In this document: positions 53,829-64,000 of the stretch, one piece after another | How the letters are laid out: every line of letters begins with the position of its first letter | Position numbering within the stretch: position 1 is the first letter of the stretch | Assembly: GCA_003116975.1 (NCBI GenBank) | Contig: BGKB01000108.1 | Span: forward strand, 1 to 64,000 | Source of the DNA: Aurantiochytrium sp. KH105 | Lineage: Eukaryota; Sar; Bigyra; Thraustochytrida; Thraustochytriidae | Length of the DNA stretch: 64,000 nt | Reading direction: 5' to 3' | Program-made: the position numbers and the translations under genes | Notes under the pieces: generated by a model | What the model was told of the DNA's origin: nothing | The model's input: the letters and a program-made list of their open reading frames with translations, nothing else | The model's database searches: none

Positions 53829-54333
53829 AACAAACACGATGTTTTCATTACCATCCTGATCTTTAGCAAGTCTCTCTGATGTAGACGAGGCCAAAGCCAA
53901 GTCGGCTTCATGCATCTTTGTGTGCGGCTCCATTCATTTGGGCATACCGTGCAGGAGAACGAGTATAATAAGGGTTAACAAATATCATCTTGTGTTGTTG
54001 TTCGTAAAAGCGCCCGAAGATTGGTCTTCCCGTATCAGATTTTTGAGCACGCGTGTTCAGAGCACTGGAATCACGCTGCGGCCCCCATTGCCATTGAAAT
54101 TGAAGAAGTGTTTGTTGGACTATTGATCAGAAAAAGTAAGATGCGTGATTTTCACGCAGTAGTACACTTCGGTTCAGACTGAAAAAAGGGTTGCGTAATC
54201 TCTTACATATCATCAAGAAGATCGGTGTCGTATTTCACATTCTTGTCTAGTTCCTAGGCATGGAGTCGCTTTGGAGAACGTCTGCTCTCGCCCCCCAAAA
54301 AGAGGCACGGTCGGGAGATAAATTCTTCTGTGG
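53829..54333. other. Convergent intergenic region, lipase / WW protein
   Basis: AT-richer 3' flanks of two convergent genes, with no ORF longer than 70 codons that has domain content. Nothing else seen. Confidence 0.5.
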
Positions 54334-55449
54334 TCACTTTCTTGCGTGCGCACCTTGACCGAGCTGGACTACATGGAAAGCGTCGGCTTTAAGAGGGCCC
54401 GCAAGAGTCGGAAGTGCACCAAGTCTCCAGTCGTCAACATGTGCGCTACGCGCGAGCCGTCCGTCGCGCCACGCAAAGAGCAGGTCCTTGTACGCAAGGA
54501 GCAAAGAGCCTGGCACGAGAAGAAGTGGAAGTGCAACTAACATGTGCAGACCCTGCTTCAAACGTCCACGGCCAAGCTCGTATGGCTGTTGTGCTAGAGT
54601 CAAGACGAATCCTATGAAAACGAGATACAATCCTCGGAAAAAGGCTTCAAAAGCGACTGCCGGTCCTTCGATACAAACGATATGGAAGATACTCGACCAC
54701 ACGTAAAAATTGACGGCGCGTACAACATCATCTTTGCCCCGAATCAAGTAACTATCCTCGTCAGCTTCGATGTCCTCGTCGTCACTTTGGCCGTCGTCTC
54801 CGCTGTTGGAGCTTGCGTCCGAGTCATCGAGGTTCTGGTTCCACTTTATATCAGATTTTGAAGGCGTGGATTGTCCTCGTCTGCGCTTTGGCGTAACGCT
54901 GGCGCCGGACGGGATTGGCTGGACAGCTGCGCTTCGCGAGAGCTGCGGTCGAAACCACTGCGAGGCTCCCGAGACATGGTTGAAATAGTACTCGTAACCA
55001 GAGTTGGGATCCATGTACCGCGCCCATCCCGCGCCAATAGGTTCGCCTGGATCATTCTGCGGAATGAGAGCAGCATTTTCGTCGTCCTCCACTTCTGCTT
55101 CGCTTTCGGACGACAAGTCCTCGCTTTCGTCATCGTCATCATCGTCATCGTCATCTTCCTCGTCATCATCGTCTTCTTCTTCTCCATCGCTGGAAGCCTC
55201 AGAGGTGAGATTGCTACCGTCACTTAGGACATCGACGTCTTGCAAGCCTACGATGGCGTCTTCCTCCTCGCTGTCGGAGATCAGATCCCCATGCCTTTCG
55301 AGGATGACCTGCAGCATGGCTTCCCGGTCGCCCTCCATCGTCCTAAGTTCCTTTGCCTCGTGGCCGACCGCCCTCGCGCGCTCACCCGACTGACCCTTTC
55401 GTTCTGGTCGCATGCTCTTCGCGACGAGACTCCCTCCAACCAGGATCAT
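54334..55449 (-). CDS. Acidic WW-domain membrane protein
   Basis: A 371-residue protein with a long Asp/Glu run (about residues 88-122), then a WW domain at about 139-168 (G-W-A-R-Y-M-D-P-N-S-G-Y-E-Y-Y-F-N-H-V-S-G-A-S-Q-W-F-R-P, W142 and W165). WW domains bind proline-rich peptides. A basic Ser/Lys stretch and a second acidic stretch follow, then two or three hydrophobic segments (I-F-H-I-V-C-I-E-G-P-A-V-A-F-E-A-F-F-R-G and L-V-A-L-P-L-L-L-V-P-G-S-L-L-L-A-Y). The start at 55449 (M-I-L-V-G-G) or 55338 (M-E-G-D-R) is likely, because the frame further upstream runs into the divergent neighbour gene. WW plus membrane segments is unusual and the function is unknown. Confidence 0.7.
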   Translation of the reverse strand: MILVGGSLVAKSMRPERKGQSGERARAVGHEAKELRTMEGDREAMLQVILERHGDLISDSEEEDAIVGLQDVDVLSDGSNLTSEASSDGEEEDDDDEEDDDDDDDDDESEDLSSESEAEVEDDENAALIPQNDPGEPIGAGWARYMDPNSGYEYYFNHVSGASQWFRPQLSRSAAVQPIPSGASVTPKRRRGQSTPSKSDIKWNQNLDDSDASSNSGDDGQSDDEDIEADEDSYLIRGKDDVVRAVNFYVWSSIFHIVCIEGPAVAFEAFFRGLYLVFIGFVLTLAQQPYELGRGRLKQGLHMLVALPLLLVPGSLLLAYKDLLFAWRDGRLARSAHVDDWRLGALPTLAGPLKADAFHVVQLGQGAHARK

Positions 55450-55810
55450 CCTCCTGCGCCGGGCACGCACGCGCCGATCGTCCTCTCCACCGAGAAGTAG
55501 CCGTTGAGTCTTCCCAGCCTTCTCGACCCTCCGCTCCTTCCCAAAGTTACAGACGCGCCGACGGGAAAAACCTCGATTTTTTTTTTTCGATTTTTGATTT
55601 TTTTTTAGAGAAACCCAAACCAAGCTCGGCGTCGTGGCGGCGGCTGCGGCTGCAGACTCGACGGAGCGCGGCCGCCGGTGCGCAGGCGCTGCAGCGCGTG
55701 CCGGGCCCAGCGGCGCGCGAGAGGAGAGGAAAACCCGCTCGCCCCCCGGCCGCGCCAGGCAGCACGCAAGCACGCAAGCACGCAAGCGCGCGAGCGAGCG
55801 AGCAAGCAAG
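55450..55810. other. Divergent promoter, WW protein / coiled-coil protein
   Basis: Carries an A/T-rich core (T runs near 55577-55605) flanked by GC-rich leaders, and CGCAAGCA/GAGC repeats at 55762-55810 leading into the + strand start. Confidence 0.5.
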
Positions 55811-56386
55811 ATGGGCGTCGCGGGGCGCCCCCAGGCCGCGGGCGGCGCGGAGACGGGCGGCGCGCTGGCGGGCTCGGCTGGAGCGGGAGCGGGAACTGCG
55901 AGCGCGGCGGGCGCGAGCAGGTCGGTGACGCCGTCGGCGATCTCGACGGCGACGACGACGACGGCAGGTGCGGGAAACGCGACACACCAGCACCAGGCAC
56001 ACGCACAACAGCCGGCACAGGCGCCGCAGCCCTCGGGGCGCGTGGAGGTGAAGGCGCCGCCCTTTGTGTGTCGGGGCCGGCAGTTTGTGCTGCACGAGCC
56101 GCCCATGGACGAGGATCAGCGGCAACGAATTCGATCTGCAATTCGGAATCGAATGATTGGTGACGCCCTCGCCAAGGTGCGCCAGCACGACGAGGATTAT
56201 GTTCGCGCGAGTCGCGCAAAGTCAGTCTTGGCCACCAAGGCGTTGCTAGAGAGACAGGAGCTCGAGCTTGCGGCGCGTCTTCGCAACCTTGAGCAGCAAA
56301 AGGACACGCTGAAGCTGTTGCTTGAGCAGATCGAGCACGAGGGGGATGGGGATGATGCTATGGAAGGCGATGCCGTCGAGTCATAG
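55811..56386 (+). CDS. Hypothetical coiled-coil protein
   Basis: A 191-residue product I do not recognise. The first 75 residues are Gly/Ala/Thr/His/Gln-rich and probably disordered. From about 85 it becomes compact: P-F-V-C-R-G-R-Q-F-V-L-H-E-P, then an alternating charged region and a long helix (about 120-178) with heptad leucines, L-L-E-R-Q-E-L-E-L-A-A-R-L-R-N-L-E-Q-Q, predicted as a coiled coil. The C-terminus is acidic. The start at 55811 follows a repeat-rich leader; the frame opens 59 codons earlier in low-complexity sequence. It is divergent from the WW protein gene, with which it shares a 361-bp promoter. Confidence 0.6.
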   Translation: MGVAGRPQAAGGAETGGALAGSAGAGAGTASAAGASRSVTPSAISTATTTTAGAGNATHQHQAHAQQPAQAPQPSGRVEVKAPPFVCRGRQFVLHEPPMDEDQRQRIRSAIRNRMIGDALAKVRQHDEDYVRASRAKSVLATKALLERQELELAARLRNLEQQKDTLKLLLEQIEHEGDGDDAMEGDAVES

Positions 56387-56941
56387 ATTGGCTTGCTCGC
56401 AATGGATAATGCAAACTAGCTTGGTTTGACTTGGTGAGGCTAGGCTAAGCTAGGCTATTAGGCTTCTTGCTGGGCCGCTCCAGGACAAGGACTCTTTTGC
56501 CCGGCATTGCCGAAATTGTCGATGCTCCAAAGAAGCGGTTGGATTACTTTTGTCGGGGCTTCTTCTCTTCGGATCGTAGCCTTGTTCAGCAAGGCAAGAA
56601 GCAAGGAAGGCAAAGACACAAGCAAGCAAGCAAGCAAGCAAGGAGGCTTGACTCGGTTCGTCTTCGTCTATAGGGCAAGCAAAAGCAAGCAAGCAAAAAA
56701 GGAAACGAACAAGCAAGCAAGAAAGAAAGATGGCATTTTGAAAGGTGTATTGTAGCAGTATTATCATCTCGTCTATCGTAAGTAAGTAAGGAAAGCAATG
56801 AAAACAAAGTGAAAGTAAACACGCAGGGTCACAGAGGGGTCAGCACAGCGCGCAGTGCGCAGGCAATGAGGTATGTATGTATGTATGTATGGATGGCATG
56901 CATGCATGCATGCATGCATGCTCTTGCAATCAGTCAATCAG
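56387..56941. other. Convergent intergenic region with AAGC and ATGT/GCAT repeats
   Basis: AAGC-type repeats near 56620-56730 and (ATGT)n then (GCAT)n at 56872-56922. It forms the 3' flanks of two convergent genes; no coding gene seen. Confidence 0.5.
56872..56922 (+). repeat. (TATG)n followed by (GCAT)n repeat
   Basis: About five TATG units then about six GCAT units, the latter self-complementary and able to fold back. Confidence 0.9.
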
Positions 56942-57763
56942 TCAAATCAAGGAAGACTCCTTGGGCGCCATGTACGTCATGGAACGCGGACGATACAGGT
57001 TAGGCTGCCTGTTTTGATCTGCATGCGGATGGGAAAACGAGAACGATGCCGCGGTTGCGGAGCTGTTCGGGCTCCAGAGAGCGTCGAGGTTCGCGGAGTG
57101 AGAGCTCGCTGAGGCACTCGCGTGCATGGCGGCATCGGGCCCGGCCCCTCCAGCTGGGTCATTTACAGCGCGCACCCAGCGTGCGCGCATTTGGTTGCGA
57201 GGCGTCGCACGGTCTCGCGGCGAAGGCGGCCGCGGCACGAGTCCGCCTCGGCGTTGTGACGACGGCGTGCGCGGGGTCAATTCAGCGTCTGAGAGCACCC
57301 GATGCGCGCCCGTGTCTGCCAGGGCTTGGCGCGCGGGCCTTGGCGAGTGATCGGGTTGCTGAAGGCGCTCGAACTCGTTGCAAAAGTTCTTTGCGAGCTG
57401 GTAGACTTCGGTTAGGTCCGGCTGCGTCGCGCTGCGGCGCGGCGATGATCGGGGCTGCGGGTGGTTGGCTCGAGGTCTCCGCGGCGTGATGACCTCGGGC
57501 GGCGCGGAGCGAGCGTGGAGCCCCGCGCCGAGCGAGGCCTTGGCGTCGTCGCTGGCGGGTTTGGCCGGGTTCAGGTCGTCAATACGGAGCTCTGCGATAG
57601 CCTCCTGCGTGCTTCTCCTGGCGCGCAACGTGCGTCTCTTCGGGATGGTCTCCGCCCCGGCCCGGCCTGCTGCCGGCGCGGCCAGCGGCTGGGCTTGTGG
57701 GCTGCCCGAGGTGCTTCTCGCGCGTCTCCTCGACGGGATGCTGAAGCCACAGTACCTGGTCAT
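56942..57763 (-). CDS. Hypothetical Arg/Ser/Pro-rich protein
   Basis: A possible 273-residue product with start M-T-R-Y-C-G-F-S at 57763 (frame open to 57877). It is largely disordered: Arg/Ser/Pro-rich with S-P-R-R, T-P-R-T-P and P-R-P-P-S-P-R-D motifs that look like proline-directed phosphorylation sites. One region, L-T-E-V-Y-Q-L-A-K-N-F-C-N-E-F-E-R-L (about 140-160), has the pattern of an amphipathic helix and is the best evidence that the frame is coding. Opposing frames are also open, so this call is tentative. Confidence 0.4.
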   Translation of the reverse strand: MTRYCGFSIPSRRRARSTSGSPQAQPLAAPAAGRAGAETIPKRRTLRARRSTQEAIAELRIDDLNPAKPASDDAKASLGAGLHARSAPPEVITPRRPRANHPQPRSSPRRSATQPDLTEVYQLAKNFCNEFERLQQPDHSPRPARQALADTGAHRVLSDAELTPRTPSSQRRGGLVPRPPSPRDRATPRNQMRARWVRAVNDPAGGAGPDAAMHASASASSHSANLDALWSPNSSATAASFSFSHPHADQNRQPNLYRPRSMTYMAPKESSLI

Positions 57764-58179
57764 CGTTATCGGCGGCGTCTCTTTCGTGCTCTCGCTCCTG
57801 CTGCTGCTGCTCCTGCTCCTGCTGGCCAGCTCGCTGCGGCGGGGCCTCGTTTCCAGTTTGCTGCCGCGACGTCGCACTTGCTTGGTCGCTCTCTCTCTCT
57901 CTCTCTCTCGCTGGTTCGGCCTCGGCCTCGGCCTCGGGATCGGGCTCGGAAGAGCAGGTTTCGGGTTCGGGTTCGGGTCTGCTCTCCCGGATCGGGCGCC
58001 TCGCCTCGTCAGAGTTTACTCGCTCGCCGTCCACGCACGAAAACGACGAACTCGAGAAACGAAACCCCTTTTCTTTCCTTTCCCTTTCCTCGCCTGGCTC
58101 GACCGACCCGCGCGACGCGAGGCGAAGCGTGCAGGTAGGCCGGTGCCGGGGGCAGTGTTCGCGCGTGCGCGTGCGTGCG

Positions 58180-58206
58180 AGGGAGGGAGGGAGGGAGGGA
58201 GGGAGG
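58180..58206 (+). repeat. (GGGA)n microsatellite
   Basis: About six to seven GGGA units. Confidence 0.9.
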
Positions 58207-59038
58207 TGGTGCGAGCGAGCGGCGGTTGGCAGTGCACCTCACTGTCAGGGCGGTGCAGCAGCGCGCCCGACCCCGACTCGAAAAAAGGCGGAGTGTCCGA
58301 GACGGAGGGAGTCCTGACTCGCGGGTCTTTCAAGCCGCCTCCCCGCCGACCGGCTGCCTGCCTGTCTTTCTCTCTTCCTCTTTCCCGCAGCTGCGGCTGC
58401 TGCGGGCCCCAGTTCCTGCCTGCCTCGAGTCCCTCGATTCCCCTTTTTCTCTCTCTCGCCGCTGGCTCCGCGTCGCGTGTCGGCGGGCGAGCTGAGGTGC
58501 GTTTTATGGCGGGTCGGCGAGAGGTTGGAGGGCGAGCGGGCGGATTCAGACAGACCGCGGGAGGAACTGGCGAACCGAAGGCGAGTCGGGGCCGCAGGAA
58601 CGAGGGGGACGATGGATGGATAGATGGATGTGTCCGTTCGTCGCTCGCGGCCGTGCCTTGCCTTCTCACGGAGAAGCGACTCCGGATGGATGACTCACAG
58701 ATGCTTGTTGAAAGCAGCCAGTCGGCTTGGTTTGGCGCAAGTTGGCTTGACTTTCCCGCTTCGTTCGCTACGCGACGCGACGCCTCGCTTCGTCTCGTCT
58801 CGTCTTCGCGGCCGGGACTGATTCTTTCGTTCGACGCGGGGAGTGGCAATGGCGGCGGCGGCTGTCTGACTGGCCGATCGATCGACCGCAAGGTGCCCTC
58901 ACAAGGCTCCTCGGCCTTAGAATTCAACAAGCTAGCTAGCTAGCTTGCTGGCCCGGTGGCTGGCTTGCGTGCTCTTGTTGCTCTCGCTTTCTCCGAGCGT
59001 GCCGGGGCGAGGCGAGGCGAGAGAGAGTATGTATACGG

Positions 59039-59072
59039 AGGGGGGAGGGGGGGGAGGGAGGGAGGGAGGGAG
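59039..59072 (+). repeat. G-rich (GGGA)n tract
   Basis: GGGGGGAGGGGGGGGAGGGA-type sequence; several G runs could support a G-quadruplex. Confidence 0.85.
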
Positions 59073-59773
59073 CGACTAATGGATGGCTCTACTTTCTCTC
59101 TGCAGTCAGCGTGTCTGTCTCACAGTCGCACGCACTTCTTACAGGTATATACTGGCCGCTGGCGAGCGCGCGAGAGACCGATCGATGCGCACGGTCCCAA
59201 CCTAACCCAGGCGCGCCTGAACTATGGTGGGAGGCGAGCGCGTAAGAGCGAGGCGAGCGCGTGGGAGTGGCCGGCCTGGGTTCGGCCTGGCTTGGCCTGG
59301 CTTGGCTTGGTTTGGCTGGGCTTGCTTGCCTGGCTTTAATAAGAATAAAATTCCTTCCAGGGATCAGTGACGCTGCTGAAAGAAGCGCGAGGGAGCGGAG
59401 GCTCGGGCGAAAGACGCGAAAGACGCGGCGGAAAGGAAAGCGAGCAAGCACTTGTGATGCGCTGCGACGCTTTACTGTTGTCGCTGCCGCAGTTGCTGTT
59501 GCCATGGTTGCTGCTGCTGCTGCTGCCAGCTGTTGCTGTTGCTGTGCGCGAGAACGTTTCCAGACGCCGGCCTGCCTGCCGGCCATTACTCGCTCGCCCG
59601 CGTCCCGGTCCAGCCGGCCCTGGTTCGGGAATCGGGAGGGCCCGGCGCCGCCCGCCCCGGGAGGTCATTTGACCGGCGAACCGCCCGCCCAGGCAGATGG
59701 CTGGGCGGCGCAGCATGGCACGGCGCGGCATGGCATGGCACCGCTCTCATGATCGCGGCGCAGAAGGAGGAGG

Positions 59774-59809
59774 AAGGGAGGGAGGGAGGGAGGGAGGGAG
59801 GGAGGGAGG
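59774..59809 (+). repeat. (GGGA)n microsatellite
   Basis: About nine GGGA units, followed by CAGCTGCAGCTGGCTGGC. Confidence 0.9.
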
Positions 59810-59952
59810 CCAGCTGCAGCTGGCTGGCCGCGAGGAAAGGGGCGGGAAAGAGGCGGGAAGGACTGGCGTTCGTTCCTTCCAACACGGTCTTTCGCGCCGT
59901 CGCGTGCCTGATGTCGCGTCGCGCGCATCGTGACGTGGAGGATGCAGGAAGC

Positions 59953-59998
59953 GACTCGACTCGACTCGACTCGACTCGACTCGACTCGACTCAACTCG
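59953..59998 (+). repeat. (GACTC)9 pentanucleotide repeat
   Basis: About nine GACTC units with one CAACT variant near the end. Confidence 0.95.
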
Positions 59999-60017
59999 AA
60001 GGGAGCAAGGAAGGAGA

Positions 60018-60042
60018 CGAGGCGAGGCGAGGCGAGGCGAGG
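60018..60042 (+). repeat. (GAGGC)5 pentanucleotide repeat
   Basis: Five GAGGC units just downstream of the GACTC array. Confidence 0.9.
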
Positions 60043-61362
60043 GAAGGGGAAAGAGGGAGGAAGGAAGACGGCAAAGCGTAGTGTGTTTTACTTATTATAC
60101 AGCGGCCACAGCATGGAAGCGCGCATGCGCATGTGGTGCATCCATCCCTGCCGCACCCGCCGCATGATAGGCTCTTTTTCATCTACCAGCGTGGAAGCAA
60201 GGCCCTGGAGGCTGGCTGATCTTTGCGACGCTCGCTCGAACTGCGTGCCTGCCTCGACGTGTGCCAGGCACTCGCTGCCAGCATCGTGATCACCATCGAC
60301 CTGGCTGGCTGGTGGCTGGCTGCTTTTTGCGTGCTGCGCCTCGCCGGGCGCTGGTCGAAGCCGAGCAAACGCGCGCAAGAGCGACGCGCGGCGTGATCCG
60401 TGTGTTGGCTCGCGGCGCTCTCGAGCCAAGCCAAGCCACGTCAAACCGAGTCTCAAGCCGAATCGAAGAAGCCGCTTGCTTTGGGGCTTGCTTGCTCCAG
60501 CTTGCGCCTCCGCCTCCTCGCGGCTGCTAGCCAGCCGGCCGACCCAACTAAGCCCGGCAACTCGTGCGGAATCGAGGCGGTCCTCGCGAGCAATGGCGCC
60601 TCTCGCCTTCTTTATGTCCGAGGCGGCCTTTTTCTTTCTTTCCTTCTTTCTGCCTGTTCTTCCCTGGCGTCTTTCTTCTTCCTCTCCTGCTCGCCTCGCG
60701 CGACCCTTTCTTCGACCTTCCTCCCCACACTCATGCGCTGCGGGGGCTTGGGGCTCCGCCGGGTGGGACGCGCTTCTTTGGGGGAAAGACCTCTCCGACC
60801 GATCGGGGCGGATACCCCTCGCCCGCTCCGACACCTCCGCCCGCCTTGTGAAGCCGCCGCGCCCGTCGCCTTCGCTGTGCCTCGCCTCGCCTCGCCTCGC
60901 GTTCCCTGACCCCTTTCCGAGGTGGAAGACTTTCCCTGGCCCCTTCCAGCGGCAGTCCTCCTCCGCCTCCGCCTCCGCCTCCGTCCGGCCGCCGCTTCGC
61001 GTGTGCACGCGCAGAGGCCGCGACAGGGGCGGCGCCGCGGGAGCCGGGTCGTTGCCGCGCGCCACTGCCACAGCCAACCGACCGCACGGGTGCCACGGAA
61101 CGAGTGCGGCGCCCTATCCCCTCTATCTTTCTCTCCTTCCCTCCTTCCTTCCCCAGCCGCTCTGGACTGCTCGCGCGTCTTTCACCGCCGCCGCAGCCGC
61201 TCGCGTGCCGCTGCCGCTGCCGGCCAACTGAAAATACTCGAAGCCGCACGGCGCAGACGGCACCCGCGGCTCACAGTCGGGAAGGTGCGACTGCACGCGT
61301 CGATCAACGATCGATCGATCGTGCCGCGGCGGCCAGGGCTTCGAACGCGAGGTCTATTCTCA

Positions 61363-61394
61363 TCTCGTCTCGTCTCGTCTCGCCTCGCCTCGCC
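61363..61394 (+). repeat. (CGTCT)n/(CGCCT)n pentanucleotide repeat
   Basis: Three to four CGTCT units grading into CGCCT units. Confidence 0.85.
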
Positions 61395-61945
61395 CGCACC
61401 GCTTGACTCGGCTCGACATGGAATGGCAGGGCGAGGAGGCATGGCGGCCTTTCCCGTCGTCATGGCCGGTGCGGCGCGCCTTCTCAAGATCCACATCGCC
61501 GGGCTTCCGCCGCTTCCCTCTTTCCACTTCCTCGCCGCGCCGCCTTGCCTTGCATAGCCGGCCGCGTCGCGTCGGTTGCGGAGGGTTCGGTCGCGTCGCG
61601 TCGCGTCGCGTCGCAAGGTGGGACGAGTTGGTTCAAGTTCAAGAGGGCGGGTCTTTCGCGCTCGGCCGTGCTGCGCGACGCGATGCAGCGCCGTGCTGTG
61701 TGCCGCCGTGCGTGCACAGTGTAGCTACAGCTGCGCTGCTGCAGCAGCCAGCTGCTGCCAAGGTAGGGCGCCGCGGCCGCATGCACGAGCACCGTACCGT
61801 GCGAGCCTGCCCCGTTAGAGGGGGGCGCATCGCATTGATCACGGCGCCGGAGCCTTCCTCTGCTCTTCCTGGCCGCGATGCGTCCCGGCCACGGTCTCGA
61901 TCCTGCCTCGCTGTGCAAGATAGATAGATCTGGCGCGATCATCAT

Positions 61946-61970
61946 GGGCAGGCAGGCAGGCAGGCAGGCG
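61946..61970 (+). repeat. (GGCA)6 tetranucleotide repeat
   Basis: Six GGCA units in the gene-poor region. Confidence 0.85.
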
Positions 61971-64000
61971 AGCGAGCTGGCGCGGTCGGTCGCACCACCA
62001 TCCTGGAGATCTTCCCTTCCTCGCTTCCTTCGTTTCGTGCGCGCGTTGCTGCTTCGTACCGTACGATGGATCGATCCGTCGATCGGTCCTTCGCCATCGT
62101 CTGGCGGCGCGGCGGATGTCAGGGGTCGATCGACGGACTCGGGTGGATGGAAGGATCGAGGCAACGGGTCGCTGGCGGTGTTGGCATTCCTCCTCGCCTC
62201 CGCGTCTTCCGCGCGTTCATCGCATCCCATCCCGTCCATCCATCCCCCAACGCCGCCTGCAGACAGAGGTGGCGGCAGTGGCGGCCCGCGGGTCGACGAG
62301 GGAGGGCGGGAGGGAGGGTTGGAGAGAGGGCGGCGGTGGGGTCCCCGCGCTTGTTCGTGCGCGCGCGAGGGCCAGGGGCGTTCGCGACGGACAAAGAAAG
62401 AAAATACGGGCTTGGAGGGAAAACAAGCCAGCAGCTTGGCGTCGAACAGCTGGCCTTTGACCGATCCTCGAGGCGGCCCCGCGCGCGTGTGTTGGACCAA
62501 CCCGACCGCTCGCTCCCCTGCCGCGAGAGCTGTCTGAATCTGTCGATCCGCATCCGGGCTCGAGCACGCGGCCGCGCGCGAGCATCAAGCGGCCTCGGCG
62601 AGGCGCGGCGCAGGAAAGAAAGCATGAAAGGAAGACGTGCCGCGTGATGAGACACGTCGTGACGTGAAAGACGGACGCCCTGGGTCACTCGGACTCCACT
62701 CCTCGGACGAAGCGTCCCCCTCAGCCCGCTTCTCCTTTGACTGTGAGTCCCCCCTCACGTGGGGCCACAGCGTAACTTTCGCGAGCCTTCTTGACCTACC
62801 GCAGCTGCGGTGGACGCACGGTCGCTGTGACACTCACATCGCCCGCCAGTTTCGGCCGAGGGAAGCGAGTAGAGAAGCCCAACAAAGGCTTGCGGCCATG
62901 GAAAACGATCGTCTGAAGAGTAAGTAGCCCGCGTAGCGAACGCCTGGCGGATCAAAACTTTGCGAGGCGTCCCGTGCTGGCCGTCCCCAGCAATGCGAGT
63001 CACCTGGCTAGTCGCAGTCGCGTGACGCGATCCGCGAGGAATCCGAGTCAACGTTCGGCATCTCAACGACGAGTTTTCTCCCTTCCTGCATTTCGTTTCG
63101 CCGAGCGAAACAACGGCATCCAGCAGGGGCTTGGTTGGGCTCGGGCAATTCGCACCGCGTCGATTCAGCCAGCCAGTCAGCCAGTCAGCCAGCTGCGCAG
63201 CCAGCCAGCTGCGCAGCCAGCCGAACTCTCCGGCCTTCCGAGGCTCTACGTCTCGCTCTACGGGCACGGCCGTCGGACAACTGTGAAGCATTGCGATGCA
63301 TTGCGATGCGATGCGACAGCCGAAAGCCTTGGTTGCTCGTGTCACCCGCCGTCGCACCCACCTTTCCGCGTCAAGAAGCGTCCGGAAGCCCCAAGGCTGC
63401 TCGCAGTTCGTCGCGACGCGTCTCGTCTCGACTCGCCTCGATGCGGCCGAAGTCGCGCTGTCACGGGCGTCTTCAACCAATCGATGGGCTCGTCCAATCA
63501 AGCACGGCGACTTGACGCTCCTCCCTTTTTGTTGCACCTCGACGCTTAGCTGGCAGCCAGCACGAGTTCTGCCAACGTGCGCAAACGATACATAGCACAC
63601 CGCGTTTCAAGGTGATGCTGCACCTTTCTTCCTTCCCTCACTGCGGCAATGCCAATACCGCAGTCGTATCGATCCGAGCCAGCCAGAGATGATTCGTGAT
63701 GCCGAAGGTGTGGCTGATACCGAAGCCAGGACGATTCGAGCCACTCGAGCGGTTTTTTGACGCCTCACCACGCCAGCGGCAGCGGGCGCTTCCGTGCTGC
63801 GTACCAGCTGGCCAAAATCGGCAGGCACTTGCGTCAAAACTGTCGGCTGCATGTCGACTGGTCAACTGATTGATAAGTCGATCGATCGATCAAGGCGCTT
63901 GCTCGCGTGTTCGCTGGCGCTTCGGTTCTTCGAAAGCATCACAATTCCTCGGGGATATGCAGGTCAGTTAGAAACAGCCAGGTTGGGTCTTTCGTTTCTT

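Larger units (their letters stand above)
57764..64000. other. Gene-poor, simple-repeat-rich terminal region
   Basis: Over 6 kb with no ORF I can support. Overlapping frames on all phases result from GC-rich low complexity: CT runs (57892-57908), GGGA tracts (58180, 59039, 59774), GACTC (59953), GAGGC (60018), CGTCT (61363), GCAGG (61946), GTCGC (61592), and CAGCCAGT-type repeats (63162-63230). Single-frame hints, such as the C-terminal part of the frame ending at 60088 on the - strand, are too weak to call. Spliced genes or non-coding RNAs could be hidden. Confidence 0.5.

Noticed and set aside
57465-58943. 492-codon + frame opposite the Arg/Ser-rich candidate gene
   Set aside because: Spans several microsatellites, with leucine and arginine runs from CTG and CT repeats, and no domain.
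59774-60042. CRISPR-like reading of the regularly spaced repeats
   Set aside because: These are simple tandem microsatellites without unique spacers, in a eukaryotic nuclear sequence.
60088-61077. 329-codon - strand frame in the terminal region
   Set aside because: Mostly Arg/Glu/Lys low complexity derived from repeats. The last 60 residues look more ordinary but there is no motif to support coding.
62755-63600. 281-codon - strand frame near the window end
   Set aside because: Composition is irregular, overlapping + frames are equally open, and no domain was seen.

Overview
This is a nuclear, gene-dense, GC-rich eukaryotic window. About 24 protein genes lie on both strands, nearly all readable as one uninterrupted exon; only one intron could be placed with confidence, in a FAM241-like gene. 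Compact high-GC genes with few introns, repeat-rich leaders and stramenopile-like protein architectures suggest a thraustochytrid (Labyrinthulomycetes, for example the Aurantiochytrium/Schizochytrium group). That taxonomic placement is inference; no rRNA or other marker is present to prove it.

Layout. 0.3-2.3 kb: a SOUL haem-binding protein facing ribosomal protein eS7. 3.7-16.2 kb: five paralogous FAD-dependent GMC oxidoreductases (four on +, one on -); a sixth lies at 26.6-28.5 kb. Between them sit a membrane-anchored molybdopterin oxidoreductase, a dual-specificity phosphatase, a 1,995-residue protein with 13 Tudor/agenet-like repeats, EF-hands and two SAM domains, and an orphan gene. 29.3-31.2 kb: a type II membrane protein that may be a glycosyltransferase. 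32.1-35.6 kb: a pogo-like DNA transposon. 37-57.8 kb: housekeeping-type genes (mitochondrial J-protein, orphan membrane protein, FAM241-like, NO66-like JmjC oxygenase, PEX7, TFIIS-like, bZIP, membrane class-3 lipase, WW-domain membrane protein and two orphans). 57.8-64 kb: no gene I can support, only dense simple repeats.

Two observations stand out. First, five of the six GMC oxidoreductases begin with a peroxisomal PTS2-type nonapeptide (R-[VM]-x-x-[LI]-[AV]-x-H-L), and PEX7, the PTS2 receptor, is encoded in the same window. This predicts a peroxisomal, probably H2O2-forming, alcohol or choline oxidation battery; one copy has lost or never had the signal. Second, the transposon combines an N-terminal PCNA-binding-type PIP box, an AT-hook, CENP-B-type DNA-binding helices and a DDD transposase core with a downstream Ulp1/SENP-like C48 cysteine protease whose His-Asp-Gln-Cys residues are intact. 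A single frame break in a 12-base homopolymer separates the two halves.

All domain calls come from motif reading; no database search was run.
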